A stretch of DNA of 64,000 nt, taken from Geobacillus zalihae NBRC 101842 (lineage in GTDB: Bacteria > Bacillota > Bacilli > Bacillales > Anoxybacillaceae). Below the pieces are notes generated by a model that did not search any database, was not told the origin of the DNA, and saw only the letters and a program-made list of their open reading frames with translations. The DNA is taken from contig NZ_BCPV01000001.1 in assembly GCF_001544135.1 (NCBI RefSeq), forward strand, positions 62,001 to 126,000, read 5' to 3'. The position numbers and the translations under genes are program-made. Shown here one piece after another: positions 63,119-64,000 of the stretch; position 1 is the stretch's first letter; each line of letters begins with the position of its first letter.

Positions 63119-63631
63119 CTACATGAGTAAAATGACGAGCAGCAGGCCGGCCAACACGCCTAAACTTTTCGCCATCTTGGCGTAGCGCGCTTGGTTGTCT
63201 AGCGCTTCCGCTTCCTCCCGCTCAAGATGGGCGAGCGCCAGCGCGATTTGCCTTTGCTGGGTGAGCCGGTCGTATTGGCCAAGCGTGGCGCCAAATTGTT
63301 TCATCACTTCAAATTCTCCTTGCTTTAGAGCGGTTTTTCCCCATACGGCTCGCAAGCTTTTTTCCCATGCCTCGGCGGCGCTCGTTTCTTCTGTGCATAA
63401 CGCGGCGGCAAACCGCTCGAACAATTCGGACAACGGGGCGGTCGTTTGCCGGGCGAGATGCATAGCGGCGTCGGCAAGCGGCGTATGGCCATACATCACT
63501 TCCGCCTCAAGCGCCCTCAGCGCCGCTTTCAGCTGGCGGAGCTGGCGCGGCCGCTCGTGCAACAAGCGGGCGGCGGCAAACCCAAGCCATGTTGAGGCGG
63601 CGAGAATCAACAGAGCGCCAAACCATTTCAT
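63119..63631 (-). CDS. spoIIIAB: stage III sporulation protein SpoIIIAB
   Basis: 170 residues: N-terminal helix (FGALLILAASTWLGFAAARL), long helical cytoplasmic domain, C-terminal helix (SLGVLAGLLLVILLM), resembling a GspF-like secretion protein half. ATG overlaps the stop of spoIIIAA by 4 nt. Confidence 0.95.
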   Translation of the reverse strand: MKWFGALLILAASTWLGFAAARLLHERPRQLRQLKAALRALEAEVMYGHTPLADAAMHLARQTTAPLSELFERFAAALCTEETSAAEAWEKSLRAVWGKTALKQGEFEVMKQFGATLGQYDRLTQQRQIALALAHLEREEAEALDNQARYAKMAKSLGVLAGLLLVILLM

Positions 63632-64000
63632 CGATGGACCACCGCCCTTTCATACAGCACCGTTCCGCCAGCGTCGAGAATGCGTCGGATTGAGCCGGGA
63701 TGGGGAATGTTCGTCAGCTCAATAAACCGTTCAAACACCTTTTGTTCCATCACCGGGCCGAGCGTCGGACGCTGCCAGACGTCTTGGATGTTGCGGCCGT
63801 GCACAGTCGTCCATACAGAGACGCCAGCATTGGCCGCTTCAAGCACTGCCTCGCTGTCCTCCTCGCGTCCGATTTCGTCGACAATCATGACATCAGGGCT
63901 CATCGCGCGGATCATCATCATCATCCCTTCCGCTTTCGGGCAGGCGTCCAACACGTCAAGGCGCGGGCCGAACGAAAACTGAGGAATCCCTTTCACACAG
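63628..64000 (-). CDS. spoIIIAA: stage III sporulation protein SpoIIIAA, C-terminal part (runs off the right edge)
   Basis: The last ~124 residues of the SpoIIIAA secretion-type ATPase: GPRLDVLDACPKAEGMMMMIRAMSPDVMIVDEIGREED with Walker B and catalytic Glu, AANAGVSVWTTVHG, then the tail IPHPGSIRRILDAGG. The P-loop and the true start lie to the right of the window; the GTG at 63996 is internal. First gene of the sigma-E-controlled operon in the mother cell. Confidence 0.93.
   Translation of the reverse strand, partial: CVKGIPQFSFGPRLDVLDACPKAEGMMMMIRAMSPDVMIVDEIGREEDSEAVLEAANAGVSVWTTVHGRNIQDVWQRPTLGPVMEQKVFERFIELTNIPHPGSIRRILDAGGTVLYERAVVHR

Noticed and set aside
1-64000. tRNA, rRNA genes and CRISPR arrays
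   Set aside because: I looked for GGTTCRA-type T-arms, rRNA blocks and regularly spaced repeats and found none.

Overview
The window is a piece of a chromosome from a thermophilic, endospore-forming Firmicute of the Geobacillus/Parageobacillus group. The evidence is gene order and sequence: a near-complete run of sporulation genes (spoIIIA operon, spo0A, spoIVB), a bkd operon laid out as in Bacillus subtilis, a leucine dehydrogenase that reads almost identically to my memory of the G. stearothermophilus enzyme, high GC in conserved genes and strong AGGAGG-type ribosome binding sites. Most conserved genes lie on the minus strand, so the biological order runs from the right edge to the left.

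Right part (about 41-64 kb, minus strand): spoIIIAA(partial)-AB-AC-AD-AE-AF-AG-AH; accB-accC; yqhY-nusB; folD-xseA-xseB-ispA-dxs-tlyA-ahrC-recN; spoIVB; spo0A; then yycC-like (plus), glpQ, yqzF (plus) and bkdR. This is the core block found around spo0A in Bacillus, covering fatty-acid priming, isoprenoid supply (dxs, ispA), DNA repair, arginine control and commitment to sporulation.

Middle (about 23-41 kb): bkdR activates a sigma-54 promoter in front of ptb-bcd-buk-lpdV-bkdAA-bkdAB-bkdB, which degrades Leu/Ile/Val to branched acyl-CoA. It is followed by a lipoprotein/two-component operon, a Uma2 nuclease-like gene, and mutA-mutB-meaB-brxB. The mut genes convert the propionyl-CoA-derived methylmalonyl-CoA (from Val/Ile) to succinyl-CoA. 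The left end (0.4-5.6 kb) holds the rest of that route (methylmalonyl-CoA epimerase and carboxyltransferase) with an M20 peptidase, an L,D-transpeptidase, the tiny membrane protein Prli42 and yqjA.

Between yqjA and brxB, which are neighbours in B. subtilis (yqiW-yqjA), sits a 17 kb accessory island (about 5.7-22.8 kb). It contains an MNT/HEPN pair, an AbrB/RelE-type toxin-antitoxin pair, a decayed IS1634-like element with a perfect 20-bp terminal inverted repeat, a plus-strand ABC region, a second MNT/HEPN remnant, and a HipA-like kinase/HIRAN pair broken by two small insertions.

The most interesting part is the plus-strand 9.9-20.4 kb region. It holds three tandem, diverged copies of an ABC system built from (i) an ABC-2 permease fused to a large extracellular domain that looks like an M1 aminopeptidase without its zinc site, (ii) an ABC ATPase, (iii) a six-helix membrane subunit with a conserved GTFMPWPH motif, and (iv) a small Sec-secreted protein with a GYAxKxIxWWPDSxVAS core. 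One module has a split permease and an ATPase without Walker A; one has a permease broken in a run of nine T; one secreted-protein gene is reduced to its 3' part. The lead promoter carries 16 T between -35 and -10. I do not recognise this as a described system.
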